Source: Burkholderiales bacterium
Lineage (GTDB): Bacteria; Pseudomonadota; Gammaproteobacteria; Burkholderiales; Burkholderiaceae_C
Assembly (NCBI GenBank): GCA_016213205.1
Contig: JACRAZ010000102.1
Span: 1-64,000, forward strand
DNA length: 64,000 nucleotides
Reading direction: 5' to 3'
Under the pieces are notes generated by a model. The model was not told the origin of the DNA. It did no database searches and saw only the letters and a program-made list of their open reading frames with translations. A program made the position numbers and the translations under genes. Below, in pieces: positions 1-8,054 of this stretch. Each line of letters begins with the position of its first letter. Position 1 is the stretch's first letter.

Positions 1-43
1 GGCGCGGGTCGGCGACCGAAGGGAGCTGGGGACACTTGTCTGA

Positions 44-61
44 GGCCCTGTACCCAGGGCC
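44..61. terminator. stem-loop downstream of hoxZ
   Basis: GGCCCTG (44-50), loop TACC, CAGGGCC (55-61): a perfect 7-bp stem. There is no T tract. It could end transcription of the hydrogenase operon, but it is about 270 bases past the hoxZ stop, so the role is uncertain. Confidence 0.3.
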
Positions 62-102
62 GAGTTGTGGCCCCATCCCGCGTCCGCGAGCAGCGCAGGG
101 CA

Positions 103-121
103 CTCGACGCGCAGCGTCGAG
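103..121. terminator. second stem-loop downstream of hoxZ
   Basis: CTCGACG (103-109), loop CGCAG, CGTCGAG (115-121): a perfect 7-bp stem about 210 bases beyond the hoxZ stop codon. No T-rich tail is seen, so it may be a weak or Rho-assisted terminator, or only an inverted repeat. Confidence 0.3.
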
Positions 122-330
122 CGCGGTCTCCGCCCGGCCAGCGCACCGGCCACCGGCTTTGTCGCGCCAACCCTTGCATGTCGGCAGCCGTCGAATGGCT
201 GCAACGGGCCGAGCGCATCCAACCACCGCGAACGCCAGTGGCCCGCACGCATCGCGGCGCGCGCGGTCGTATTGACGGTTCTGAGTGCAGGCATCGAACG
301 GCGACCGAGCGAAGCGTGTCGACGCACCAG

Positions 331-1071
331 TCAGTCCTTGAAGGTGCGGGTGCCGGAGACCATCGTGCTGATCATGCTTTGCCGGCCCATGATGTCCTCG
401 CGGACTGCGGCGTACACGTGCAGCAGCACGAAGATCACCATGCCCCACAGGCCCAGGTGGTGCCAGGTGTGCACGTCCTGGCTCTGGCCGAAGAGGGGGA
501 TCACCCAGCCGAACAGCATGTCGGCCCAGGAGCCGGCCTGCAGGCCTTCGCCGTACAGCGCAAAGCCGGTGACGATCATGAACACGCTCAGCAGCAGGTA
601 GCCCATGAACATGCCCAGCCGCGCCAGCGGGTTGTGGCCCACGTAACGGCTGGGCTGGGGGATCAGGAACAGGTACCACTTCAGCATGACCAGCACCTCG
701 CGCCAGTAGGCCGCGCGGTGCACCGGCAGCGTGAACAGCTCGCGTGCATGGTGGTTGCCCACGAAGGCCCAGTAGGCGCGCCCCAGCAGCCCCACGGTGA
801 GCAACTGGCCGGCGGCGAAGTGGGCGAAGCGGATGTAGCCCATCAGGTAGTTCGCGCTGGCCTCGCCGGGCTGGGTGGGCAGTGGCGAGCCGATGAAGTA
901 GCCGGTGACCGCCAGCACCGTGATCGCGAGCGCGTTGACCCAGTGCCACAACCGCACCGGTGCCTCGTAAACGTAGACCGACTTGAAGGCCCGGGCCTGG
1001 GCCAGCGCGCCTTCGTCGGTGCCGGTGGCATCGGCCAGCACCGCGGCGGTGTCGTGGGCGGGGCTCATCAC
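331..1071 (-). CDS. hoxZ: [NiFe]-hydrogenase b-type cytochrome subunit
   Basis: Membrane cytochrome b (246 aa) that anchors the periplasmic hydrogenase dimer and passes electrons from H2 oxidation to the quinone pool. The sequence has the family look: an N-terminal VYVYEAPVRLWHWVNAL stretch opening the first helix, four hydrophobic segments, and histidines in or next to the helices (RLWHW, RFAHFAAG, HTWHHLG, LLHVYAA) suited to bind two b hemes. Length is normal for HoxZ/HupC. Its ATG overlaps the hupE stop by 4 bp (ATGA), so it is probably translationally coupled. It is the last gene of the hydrogenase operon here, and no maturation genes follow before the window edge. Confidence 0.93.
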   Translation of the reverse strand: MMSPAHDTAAVLADATGTDEGALAQARAFKSVYVYEAPVRLWHWVNALAITVLAVTGYFIGSPLPTQPGEASANYLMGYIRFAHFAAGQLLTVGLLGRAYWAFVGNHHARELFTLPVHRAAYWREVLVMLKWYLFLIPQPSRYVGHNPLARLGMFMGYLLLSVFMIVTGFALYGEGLQAGSWADMLFGWVIPLFGQSQDVHTWHHLGLWGMVIFVLLHVYAAVREDIMGRQSMISTMVSGTRTFKD

Positions 1072-1670
1072 AGCCGCCCCGCCAGCAACAGCATGCCGGT
1101 GGCGCCCAGCAGCGCGGCCGCGGTGCGGGTGGCCCAGGCGGGCACCTTGGCGAGTGCCGCGCCGAGGCCCAGCCCGGCGCCGTGCAGCAGTGCCGAAGCG
1201 GTGACGAAGCCCGACGCATAGGCCACGAACGAGGCGCCCCCGGCGAGTTCACTGCCGTGCGCCTGGCCGTGCAGCAGGCCGGCACCGGCCACCAGCGCCA
1301 GGCCGGCCGCGGCGGGCAGGCGCCGGGCGCCCAGCAGCATCAGCGCCAGCATCAGCAGGGTGGCGGCCACGCTGGCTTCGAGTGCGGGCAGTGCCCATCC
1401 ACCCACCGCCAGCGCGGCACCGGCCACCAGCGCGCCGATGAACGCGCCGGGTGCGGCCAGCCGGGCGGCGCCGCGCAGCGCAGCGGCCGACCACAGGCCC
1501 ACCGCCAGCATCGCGAGCAGGTGGTCCAGGCCCGCGAACGGGTGGGCCAGCCCGGCCAGCAGGTCGCCGGCGCCGTGGCCGGGGTGGGCCATGGCGCTGC
1601 CGCTGCACAGCAAGGCCAGCGCGGCCAGTGCCGCGGTGCGCGGCGCGCGGGTCGAACGGATGCTTGTCAT
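1068..1670 (-). CDS. hupE: HupE/UreJ-family membrane protein
   Basis: Small polytopic membrane protein (200 aa) of the HupE/UreJ family, thought to take up nickel for hydrogenase or urease. It has an N-terminal signal-like segment ending AMAHPGHG, then the family hallmark HPFAGLDHLLAMLAVG near residue 43, about six hydrophobic segments, and a second conserved block LLHGQAHG. The His/Asp residues of these blocks are the presumed metal ligands. The start is the ATG at 1670. The same frame stays open upstream, but only as a shadow of hoxG. The gene sits between the large subunit and the cytochrome b gene; in rhizobial hup clusters hupE lies after hupC and hupD. Confidence 0.9.
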   Translation of the reverse strand: MTSIRSTRAPRTAALAALALLCSGSAMAHPGHGAGDLLAGLAHPFAGLDHLLAMLAVGLWSAAALRGAARLAAPGAFIGALVAGAALAVGGWALPALEASVAATLLMLALMLLGARRLPAAAGLALVAGAGLLHGQAHGSELAGGASFVAYASGFVTASALLHGAGLGLGAALAKVPAWATRTAAALLGATGMLLLAGRL

Positions 1671-1717
1671 GGGTGTCTCCTCGTCGGTCTTGTCGCAGGG
1701 GTCGACGGCGCGCGGCC

Positions 1718-3574
1718 TCAGCGCACCTTCACCGTGGTGAGCTCGCGCCCGTCCTCGCTCATCACGTGGGTGGAGCAGGCCAGGCAGGGGTCGAAGGAAT
1801 GCAGCGTGCGCAGGATCTCCAGTGGCTGCTCGGGGTTGACCATCGGCGTGTTCATCAGGCTGGCCTCGAAGGCGCCGATCTGGCCCTTGTGGTCGCGCGG
1901 GCTGCCGTTCCAGGTGGTGGGCACCACGCACTGGTAGTTCTCGATCTTGCCGTCGCGGATCCTGATCCAGTGGCCCAGCTGGCCGCGCGGCGCGGCCACG
2001 GTGCCCACGCCCTTGGCCTCCTTGGGCCAGGTGCTCGGGTCCCATTTCTCCACGTTGGCGGTGGCGCGGTCGCCGGCCTTGATGTTGGCCACCAGCTCGG
2101 CGAAGTCGTCCACCATCATCTCGCCGCAGTACTGGCCTTCGAGGCAGCGCGCCAGCGTGCGGCCGATGGTGGTGGGCAGCAGCTGCTTCAGCGTGTACTG
2201 GGTCTCGGGCAGGCCCAGTGCCTTGGGGATGCCGCTGTTGATCATCTGCGCGGCGTACTCCAGCTGCTCCTTCGGCCGCCGGCTGTAGGTGTTGCCCTTG
2301 CTCGCATGGGCGTGGGCCAGGATGTAGCGCGCCAGCGGCCCCACCTCCATCGCATGGCCGCGCCAGCGCGGGGCCTTGATCCACGAGTACTTGGCGCTCT
2401 CGTCGATCTGCTCGATGTTGGTCTTGCTGCCCTTGCTCTTGGCGCCGAGCGCGAAGTTGGGTTCGGTCACGCCGTCCCAGGGGTGCAGGCCCTTGGTCTC
2501 GTCGGCGTACTGGTACCAGCTGTGGGTGACGAACTCCTGCACCTGCTCGGGGTCGCGCGGGTCCACCGGCAGCACCTCGTCCCAGTTGCCGTTGAGGATG
2601 GCGCCACCGGGCAGCTGGTCGGTCTTCTTGTCGTAGTTGACCTTGGGGTACTCGCCGTAGTCGATCACGTTGGTGGCCGAAAGCCCGCCGCCGTACAGCC
2701 AGCCCGCCTGCTTGTACAGCGTGCCGATGGCCAGCACGTCGGGCAGGTAGACGTTCTTGTTGAACTCCACCATCTCGTCGATGCGGGCCTTGACGAAGTT
2801 CAGCCGCTCCATGTTGATCGGCGCGCCGGCGGCGCCGTCGCCGTCGAGGTTGATCGCGCAGGGCACGCCGCCCACCAGGAAGTTCGGGTGCGGGTTCTTG
2901 CCGCCGAAGATGGCGTGCACCTTCACCCATTCCTTCTGCAGGTCCAGTGCCTCGAGGTAGTGGGTCACGGCCATCAGGTTGGCCTCGGGCGGCAGCACAT
3001 AGGCCTTGCTGCCCCAGTAGCCGTTCATGAAAGGACCGAGCTGCCCGGACTCCACGAACTTCTTCAGCCGGTTCTGAATGTCGCGGAAATAGCCGGCCGA
3101 GGACATCGGATGCGCCGGCGAGACCAGTTGCTGCAGCTCGGAAGTCTTGCGCGGGTCGGCCTTCAGCGCCGACACCACGTCCACCCAGTCCAGCGCATGC
3201 AGGTGGTAGAAGTGCACCGCGTGGTCGTGCACCTGCAGCGTCTTGGCCATCATCTCGCGGATGAGGTGGGCATTCTTGGGGATGCGGATGCCCAGGGCAT
3301 CCTCCACCGCGCGCACCGAGGTCAGCGCGTGGCAGCCGGTGCACACGCCGCAGATGCGTTCGACGAAGGCCCAGGCGTCGCGGGGGTCGCGGCCCTTGAG
3401 GATGACCTCCAGGCCGCGCCACATGGTGCCGGTGGACACGGCGTTGCGGATCACGTTGTTGCTGTCGAGGTTCACCTCGCAGCGCATGTGGCCCTCGATG
3501 CGGGTGACGGGGTCGACGACGATGCGCTTGCCGCTGTCGTCGAGCTTGAAGCCTTGGGTTTCGAAAGCGCCCAT
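1718..3574 (-). CDS. hoxG: [NiFe]-hydrogenase large subunit
   Basis: Catalytic subunit (618 aa) carrying the Ni-Fe(CN)2CO centre that splits H2 in the periplasm. The four nickel/iron cysteines are present as [10 protein letters not shown] (Cys75, Cys78) and DPCLACSTH (Cys597, Cys600), the numbering known for Cupriavidus necator HoxG. A 15-residue tail after His603 ([15 protein letters not shown]) is the extension that the HoxM/HupD-type protease removes after metal insertion, so a dedicated protease must be encoded elsewhere. Group 1d membrane-bound hydrogenase is the best class. The start at 3574 gives the expected N-terminus, with [10 protein letters not shown] near residue 20. It lies 31 bases after hoxK in the same operon. 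Confidence 0.97.
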   Translation of the reverse strand: MGAFETQGFKLDDSGKRIVVDPVTRIEGHMRCEVNLDSNNVIRNAVSTGTMWRGLEVILKGRDPRDAWAFVERICGVCTGCHALTSVRAVEDALGIRIPKNAHLIREMMAKTLQVHDHAVHFYHLHALDWVDVVSALKADPRKTSELQQLVSPAHPMSSAGYFRDIQNRLKKFVESGQLGPFMNGYWGSKAYVLPPEANLMAVTHYLEALDLQKEWVKVHAIFGGKNPHPNFLVGGVPCAINLDGDGAAGAPINMERLNFVKARIDEMVEFNKNVYLPDVLAIGTLYKQAGWLYGGGLSATNVIDYGEYPKVNYDKKTDQLPGGAILNGNWDEVLPVDPRDPEQVQEFVTHSWYQYADETKGLHPWDGVTEPNFALGAKSKGSKTNIEQIDESAKYSWIKAPRWRGHAMEVGPLARYILAHAHASKGNTYSRRPKEQLEYAAQMINSGIPKALGLPETQYTLKQLLPTTIGRTLARCLEGQYCGEMMVDDFAELVANIKAGDRATANVEKWDPSTWPKEAKGVGTVAAPRGQLGHWIRIRDGKIENYQCVVPTTWNGSPRDHKGQIGAFEASLMNTPMVNPEQPLEILRTLHSFDPCLACSTHVMSEDGRELTTVKVR

Positions 3575-3605
3575 GTGAATAGCGTCCTTTGTCAGCGGCC
3601 AGGGG

Positions 3606-4685
3606 TCAGCGGGCAGGCGGGGTGGTGGGTTTGTCCACCGCCACGCGCTTGATGGCGGAAACGGCCGCATGCGCGGCCACCGCGGCACCCACCACGCCGG
3701 CAGCGGTGGCGCCCACGCGGTCGGCATTGGCTTCGATGCCGAACTGGTGGATGTTGGTGAGGCGGTCGTAGAACGAGCCCTTGTCCCAGAAACCATCCTC
3801 GCTGCAGCCGATGCAGCCGTGGCCGGCCTTGATCGGGAAGCTCGTGCCCTCGTTCCACTGCACGGTGGAGCAGGCGTTGTAGGTGGTGGGGCCCTTGCAG
3901 CCCACCTTGTAGAGGCAGTAGCCGCGGCGCGCCGATTCGTCGTCGAAGTGCTCGACGAACTGGCCCGCATCGAAGTGCGGCCGGCGGTAGCACTTGTCGT
4001 GGATGCGCTGGCTGTAGAACATCTTCGGCCGGCCCTGGCGGTCCAGCTCGGGCATGCGGTCGAAGGTGAGCATGTAGGTGATGACGCCGGTCATCACCTC
4101 GGCGATCGGCGGGCAGCCGGGCACCTTGATGATGGGCTTGTCGGTGATCACCTGGTGCACCGGCGTGGCCCGCGTGGGGTTGGGCCGTGCGGCCTGCACG
4201 CAGCCCCAACTGGCGCAGGAGCCCCAGCTGATCACGGCCTTGCAGTCCTTGGCCACGTGCCTGAGCTGCTCCAGGAAGGGCCTGCCGCCGATGATGCAGC
4301 TCATGCCATCCTGGTTCAGCGGCGGGTTGCCTTCCACCGCCAGGATGTAGTTGCCCTTGTACTTCTTGATGATCTCCTCGAGGATGGCCTCGGCCTGGTG
4401 GCCGGCGCTGGCCATCAGCGTGTCGTCGTAATCCAGCGAGATCATCGACAGCACCACGTCCTTGGCCAGCGGGTGCGCCGAGCGGATGAAGCTCTCGGAG
4501 CAGCAGGTGCATTCCAGGCCGTGCAGCCACAGCACCGGGGTGCGGGGCTTGGTCTCCATCGCATGCACGATCTGCGGCACGAAGCTCGGCGCCAGGCCCA
4601 GCGAGGTGGCCGTCAGCGAACAGTACTTCAGGAAGCTGCGGCGAGAGATGCCCTGGCGGCGCATCACCTCGTAGAAGGTCTCCAT
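3606..4685 (-). CDS. hoxK: [NiFe]-hydrogenase small subunit, oxygen-tolerant type
   Basis: Electron-transfer subunit (359 aa) with three iron-sulfur clusters. A Tat signal peptide (RRSFLK at residues 15-20) ends near residue 42, and the mature protein should begin METKPRTP. With mature numbering, the proximal cluster has Cys17, Cys19 and Cys20 (ECTCC), Cys115 and Cys120 (SCASWGC) and Cys149 (VPGCPP). These are the six cysteines that hold the [4Fe-3S] cluster of oxygen-tolerant hydrogenases; ordinary enzymes have Gly at 19 and 120. A C-terminal hydrophobic helix ([18 protein letters not shown]) anchors it to the membrane and HoxZ. The start at 4685 fits the Tat peptide and is preceded by GGAGAC. 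Confidence 0.97.
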   Translation of the reverse strand: METFYEVMRRQGISRRSFLKYCSLTATSLGLAPSFVPQIVHAMETKPRTPVLWLHGLECTCCSESFIRSAHPLAKDVVLSMISLDYDDTLMASAGHQAEAILEEIIKKYKGNYILAVEGNPPLNQDGMSCIIGGRPFLEQLRHVAKDCKAVISWGSCASWGCVQAARPNPTRATPVHQVITDKPIIKVPGCPPIAEVMTGVITYMLTFDRMPELDRQGRPKMFYSQRIHDKCYRRPHFDAGQFVEHFDDESARRGYCLYKVGCKGPTTYNACSTVQWNEGTSFPIKAGHGCIGCSEDGFWDKGSFYDRLTNIHQFGIEANADRVGATAAGVVGAAVAAHAAVSAIKRVAVDKPTTPPAR

Positions 4686-4757
4686 GCGATGTGTCTCCTC
4701 GTGGTGGGTGTGCACGGTGACCGCAGGGGCTGCGGGTCCGCGACGACGAGACACTTC

Positions 4758-4773
4758 TGCACGGGGCGTGCCA
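4758..4773 (-). promoter_or_regulatory. sigma-54-type promoter for hoxK
   Basis: Read on the minus strand: TGGCACGCCCCGTGCA. It fits the -24/-12 consensus TGGCACG-N4-TTGCA with one mismatch (G for the first T of TTGC) and correct GG-to-GC spacing. It lies 73 bases upstream of the hoxK start. Hydrogenase operons of this type are known to use RpoN with a HoxA/HupR response regulator. The assignment is by motif only. Confidence 0.65.
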
Positions 4774-4796
4774 CTTGGGGGGTGGGCGCGCGTAAT

Positions 4797-4804
4797 CCCT
4801 AGGG
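4797..4804. promoter_or_regulatory. CCCTAGGG motif upstream of hoxK
   Basis: An 8-bp palindrome about 24 bases upstream of the -24 element, inside a longer conserved block (ATCCCTAGGGCGC, then ATGAGCGC). The same block occurs once more at 30610-30634. The position suits an activator site for the sigma-54 promoter. The regulator is unknown. Confidence 0.35.
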
Positions 4805-5015
4805 CGCTGCTATGAGCGCGAAGCCCGTGCATTGCGGGCGCGGGGCCGGGCCCGGCGCGGGGGTGTGCAGTGCCTGCGCAATCTGCACAGGCGGGTGATC
4901 AGGCAGGCAGCAGGCACAGCCTCGGGCCGCGGCGCTCAGGCCACGAAAGCCGGCCGGACGGGCCAGTGTTCCAGCGGCGCAACCCCGTTTCGACGCAACG
5001 ACGCGAGGCGGCCCG

Positions 5016-5170
5016 TCAGGCCCGCTCTGCCGGCCCCGGCGTGGAGCCGCGCTGCACCAGTCGCCAGGGCCGGTTGATCACCAGGCCGGCCTCCATGTCG
5101 AGCGGGCCCTTGATCAGCGGGTCGGCCGCCGCGGCGCCCAGTTCGTGCAGCGGGGCGTGCACGCCGGTTC
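5016..5170 (-). pseudogene. C-terminal remnant of a LacI-family regulator
   Basis: The minus strand encodes only the last ~50 residues of a LacI-family repressor (VHAPLHELGAAAADPLIKG, then INRPWRLVQRGST), ending at a TGA at 5016. The DNA closely matches the end of the intact lacI gene at 16181-17224, including a stretch of about 50 identical bases around LVINRPWRLVQRGS. No start codon, DNA-binding domain or effector domain is left. The match stops near 5170, where a truncated acyl-CoA synthetase begins on the other strand, so a rearrangement joined two broken genes here. Confidence 0.8.
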
Positions 5171-5176
5171 TGGCCA

Positions 5177-5989
5177 TTGTCCTTGAAGCACCGCTGCACC
5201 TGGGCTTCGATGATCCCGTTCTGCCTGCGCGCGCTGTGCCAGCACGAGGTGCCCGCGCAGCACCACTACCGGCTGTGGTGCGCGGCGGTCACCGCCCCGC
5301 CCACCGACGCGCGCTTTGGGGTGCGCACCCTGGGCTGGTGGGGCATGACCGAGACCATCACGCACGGCATCGTCTGCGACCTGCACCTGCCCAGCCCGCC
5401 GATGAGCATTGGCCGCCCGGCGCCCGAGTACGAGATCGCCATCGTCGAGGACGACAGCCTGCCGGTGCGCGAAGCCCGCGCGGTGGCGCCCGGCGGTGCG
5501 GGCCAGTTGCTGATCCGCGGCGTGCGCGGGCTGTCGCTGTTCCAGGAATACCTGGGCAACGCGCAGGCCACCGCCGACAGCTTCGACCCCGACGGCTGGT
5601 TCCGCACCGGCGACCGGGTGAACCTGCTGAAGGACGGCTCGATCCGCTTCGGCGACCGCTGCAAGGACATGCTGAAAGTGGGCGGCGAGAACGTGGCCGC
5701 CTCGGAGGTGGAGCGCGTGATCCTCACGGTGCCCGGCGTGGCCGAGTGCGCGATGGTGGCGCGCAAGCACCGCGTGCTCGACGAAGTGCCGGTGGCCTTC
5801 GTGTTGGCCACGCCGCATGCACCGCCGGGCCTGGTCGAGCACATCACCGCCACCTGCGCCCGCCAGCTGGCCGATTTCAAGCGCCCGCACGAGGTTCGGC
5901 GGGTGGACACGCTGCCACGCTCCACGCTGGAGCAGGTGGCCAAGGCCGAGCTGCGGCGCCAGCTGGCGGACGAGCCCCTGGCGGGCTAG
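5177..5989 (+). pseudogene. 5'-truncated AMP-dependent acyl-CoA synthetase
   Basis: Encodes the C-terminal ~270 residues of an ANL-superfamily acyl-CoA synthetase, perhaps a crotonobetaine/carnitine-CoA ligase type. It has the core motif GWWGMTETITHG (A5), then DGWFRTGDRVNLLKDGSIRFGDR (A7/A8 region), GGENVAASEVE, and the C-terminal subdomain with the catalytic lysine block near LEQVAKAEL. About 250-300 N-terminal residues, including the ATP-binding P-loop, are missing. The frame begins abruptly at the junction with the lacI remnant, so the protein cannot be active alone. The coding quality is still good, which suggests recent truncation. Confidence 0.8.
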
Positions 5990-5993
5990 CACC

Positions 5994-6275
5994 ATGGCCG
6001 AAACGGTGTTGCGGCTGGAGATCCGCGGCTGGGTGCAGGGCGTGGGCTACCGCTGGTCGCTGGTGGAGCAGGCGCGCGGGCTGGGCCTGTGTGGCTGGGT
6101 GTGCGACCGGCGCGACGGCTCGGTCGAGGCCATGGTGGCGGGGCCGCCCGCGGCCGTGGAGCGGCTGCTGGCCTGGGCCCGGCGCGGGCCGCCCGGCGCG
6201 GCGGTGCTCACGCTCGACACCTTCCCCGGCGAAGGCCAGTTCGACGGCTTCGAGCAGCGGCCCACGGCCGAGTGA
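5994..6275 (+). CDS. acyP: acylphosphatase
   Basis: Small enzyme (93 aa) that hydrolyses acyl phosphates. It has the family signature near the N-terminus: RGWVQGVGYRWSLVEQA, with the phosphate-binding Arg (GYR, about residue 20), then GLCGWVCDRRDGSVEAMVAG containing the catalytic-Asn region, where this copy has CDRRDGS in place of the usual N-x-x-DG-x-V. The Asn-to-Asp change at that position is worth noting because the Asn orients the catalytic water. It starts 4 bases after the acyl-CoA synthetase remnant and is followed at once by the ferredoxin gene. HypF carries a related domain, but a role here in hydrogenase maturation is only speculation. Confidence 0.82.
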   Translation: MAETVLRLEIRGWVQGVGYRWSLVEQARGLGLCGWVCDRRDGSVEAMVAGPPAAVERLLAWARRGPPGAAVLTLDTFPGEGQFDGFEQRPTAE

Positions 6276-6276
6276 C

Positions 6277-6912
6277 ATGACATCGCGCCGGCCCTTCGTC
6301 GATCCCGTGGCCCGCGCCGAAGCGGCGCGCCGGCTGGCCAATGCGCCGGCGCCGCGCGCTGCGCTGCGGCTGCCCCACATCGACCCGCAGCGCTGCACCG
6401 GCTGCGGCCGCTGCGTGGCGGTGTGCGAACCCCGCGTGCTGAGCCTGGAAGTGTTCCAGTGGGACAAGCGCTCGGTGCTGCACGACCCGGCGCACAGCAC
6501 CGGCTGCAGCGCCTGCGCGGCGATCTGCCCGTTCCACGCGATCACGATGCGCAGGCCGGCCGGGCCGCTAGGTCAGGTGGACACTGTTGGCACCGCCGCG
6601 ATCCCCGGCCCGCAATCGCGGCCGGCCCAGGCGGGGCGCTGCGCCGATTCGGAATCGTCGATCACGCGGTCGTGGCGGTCGAACACCAGCGTGGCACGGC
6701 GCTCGGCGTCGAATCGCGGCCAGCTTTCGCCCGGCCGGCCTTCGCGCACGAACGAGAGCCAGTGCGCACGCATGCGTTGTGCCAGCGCGGCGCGCCGGCC
6801 CCAGAGCGGGCCACCGCGCATCACCATCGCCATCAGGCCGGGCATCTCCCACAGGAACAGCAGGTCGACGCCGTGCGCCGCACCCAGCAGGCCGCCGAGG
6901 TCGAGGCGGTAG
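6277..6912 (+). CDS. 4Fe-4S ferredoxin-type protein with aberrant C-terminus
   Basis: The first ~98 residues are a two-cluster ferredoxin. Cluster one is complete (CTGCGRCVAVCEP; Cys40, 43, 46, 50). Cluster two reads STGCSACAAICP, with Ser74 where the first Cys is expected, leaving Cys77, Cys80 and Cys84. After about residue 98 (position 6570) the frame runs on for some 110 codons antisense to the adjacent esterase, and that part is Arg/Ser/Pro-rich with no family resemblance. A TAG one frame away (6569-6571) suggests the natural end was lost by a frameshift or a join. Electron carrier by family; the partner is unknown, and it may be a decaying gene. Confidence 0.5.
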   Translation: MTSRRPFVDPVARAEAARRLANAPAPRAALRLPHIDPQRCTGCGRCVAVCEPRVLSLEVFQWDKRSVLHDPAHSTGCSACAAICPFHAITMRRPAGPLGQVDTVGTAAIPGPQSRPAQAGRCADSESSITRSWRSNTSVARRSASNRGQLSPGRPSRTNESQCARMRCASAARRPQSGPPRITIAIRPGISHRNSRSTPCAAPSRPPRSRR

Positions 6913-8054
6913 AACCAGGTGGGATGACCTAGTAATGCGTGGCGCTCGGCAAAGTGCAGCGTGGGCAGGCCGAAGCTCATGTGCGTGCCCAGCTGCCGGT
7001 TGCCGACCTTGGTGTCAGGGTAGGCGGCCAGCACCCGCCGGGCGGCCTCGCCGCCGAGCTGGCTGCGCAGCAACCGGGCCATCGATTCGCGCGCCAGGAA
7101 CACATCGGCCACGCCGCGGATGAGCTCGAACATGCGGATCTCGTCGCGGTTGAAGCCCGCGAGCAGCGGGATCGCCGGCGTGGGCGCCGCACACGCCGCC
7201 GCCATCGATTCGGGCAGCAATGCGCCGTCGAACCAGGGCGCTGCCGGCAAGGTGTCGGGCACCTGCTTGGCGATGGCTTCGCGGGCGTCCTGCAGCGCCT
7301 GCACCGGCTGAGCCTGCAAATCCGCCAGCGAGCGCACGCCCAGCCGGTCGAGGTAGAGCCGGGCCACGTGCAGGCTCATCGCGCGGTCGTGGATCAGGCT
7401 CAGCGCGCCGCTTTGCGCGATGGCCGCGCGGAACAGCGGCCGCGCCTCGGGCGCATGCATCAGCAACGAGACCGACATGGCGCCGGCCGATTCACCGGCG
7501 ATGGTCACCCGGTCCGGGTCGCCGCCGAATGCGGCGATGTTCCGGCGCACCCAGCGCAAGGCCTCGATCTGGTCGCGCAGGCCCAGGTTGGAGGCGATGC
7601 GGTCATCGCCCAGCGCCTCGCCGAAGTTGACGAAGCCCAGCGCCCCCAGGCGGTAGTTGATGGAGACGACGACCATGTCGCCCTGCAGCGCCAGGTGCGT
7701 GCCGGTGAAGGCGCGCGCGCTGCCCACCATGAAGCCGCCGCCGTGGATCCACACCATCACCGGCCGCCGCGCCGCATCGGGCGCCGGGCTCCAGATGTTG
7801 AGCACCAGGCAGTCTTCGTCGAAGCGCGGTCCCATCATCTTCGGGTCGCCCACCTGCTTCTGGGGGCAGGCCGCGCCAAAGGTGGTGGCCGTGCGCACGC
7901 CGCTCCAGCCCTCGGCCGGCTGCGGCGGCCGGTAGCGCAGCGCACCCACCGGCGGCTCGGCATAGGGCACGCCCAGCCAGGCGCAGACACCGCGCTCGCG
8001 CAGGCCCTGCAGTGCGCCCAAGGGGGTGTGGGCGATCGGTTCAGCGGATGCCAT
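6573..8054 (-). CDS. type-B carboxylesterase
   Basis: Alpha/beta-hydrolase of the carboxylesterase type B family (493 aa). Motifs in order: GVPYAEPPVGALR, EDCLVLNIW, the oxyanion-hole block VMVWIHGGGF, the nucleophile elbow GESAGAMS (about residue 196), a catalytic acid in GFNRDE, and a His in GAAHGVDL. There is no clear signal peptide, so it is probably cytoplasmic. It lies directly after a second esterase (stop 8055) and ends the operon-like run TonB receptor, symporter, GH1-amidohydrolase, esterase, esterase. It should cleave a carboxylic ester of the imported substrate or of its product; the ester is unknown. Its 3' end abuts the aberrant ferredoxin frame. Confidence 0.9.
   Translation of the reverse strand: MASAEPIAHTPLGALQGLRERGVCAWLGVPYAEPPVGALRYRPPQPAEGWSGVRTATTFGAACPQKQVGDPKMMGPRFDEDCLVLNIWSPAPDAARRPVMVWIHGGGFMVGSARAFTGTHLALQGDMVVVSINYRLGALGFVNFGEALGDDRIASNLGLRDQIEALRWVRRNIAAFGGDPDRVTIAGESAGAMSVSLLMHAPEARPLFRAAIAQSGALSLIHDRAMSLHVARLYLDRLGVRSLADLQAQPVQALQDAREAIAKQVPDTLPAAPWFDGALLPESMAAACAAPTPAIPLLAGFNRDEIRMFELIRGVADVFLARESMARLLRSQLGGEAARRVLAAYPDTKVGNRQLGTHMSFGLPTLHFAERHALLGHPTWFYRLDLGGLLGAAHGVDLLFLWEMPGLMAMVMRGGPLWGRRAALAQRMRAHWLSFVREGRPGESWPRFDAERRATLVFDRHDRVIDDSESAQRPAWAGRDCGPGIAAVPTVST

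Larger units (their letters stand above)
1..330. other. non-coding region after the hydrogenase operon
   Basis: No convincing gene is seen on either strand. Open frames on the plus strand here run on antisense to hoxZ and are rich in Arg, Pro and Ala, as shadow frames are in GC-rich DNA. Two perfect inverted repeats are the only clear structure (44-61 and 103-121). The maturation genes that usually follow hoxZ in betaproteobacteria (a hoxM-type protease and others) are not present in these 330 bases. Confidence 0.5.
4686..5015. promoter_or_regulatory. hydrogenase operon upstream region
   Basis: About 330 bases between hoxK and a decayed lacI fragment, with no gene. Moving away from hoxK it holds the hoxK ribosome site, a sigma-54-type promoter (4758-4773), a CCCTAGGG palindrome (4797-4804) and a very GC-rich stretch. 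The remainder shows nothing I can assign. Confidence 0.55.

Noticed and set aside
1068-3422. A 784-codon frame suggesting a large protein fused to HupE
   Set aside because: Only the last 200 codons are HupE. The rest is a frame-shifted reading of hoxG, whose own frame carries the hydrogenase motifs.
1451-3652. A 733-codon plus-strand frame over the hydrogenase genes
   Set aside because: Antisense to hoxG and hupE, with shadow-type composition and no recognisable domain.
4936-5199. An 87-codon minus-strand frame in the scar region
   Set aside because: It is a wrong-frame reading of the lacI remnant; the correct frame gives the LacI C-terminus.
5016-6912. An insertion sequence or integron as cause of the scar
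   Set aside because: No transposase or integrase gene, terminal inverted repeats or target duplications could be found.
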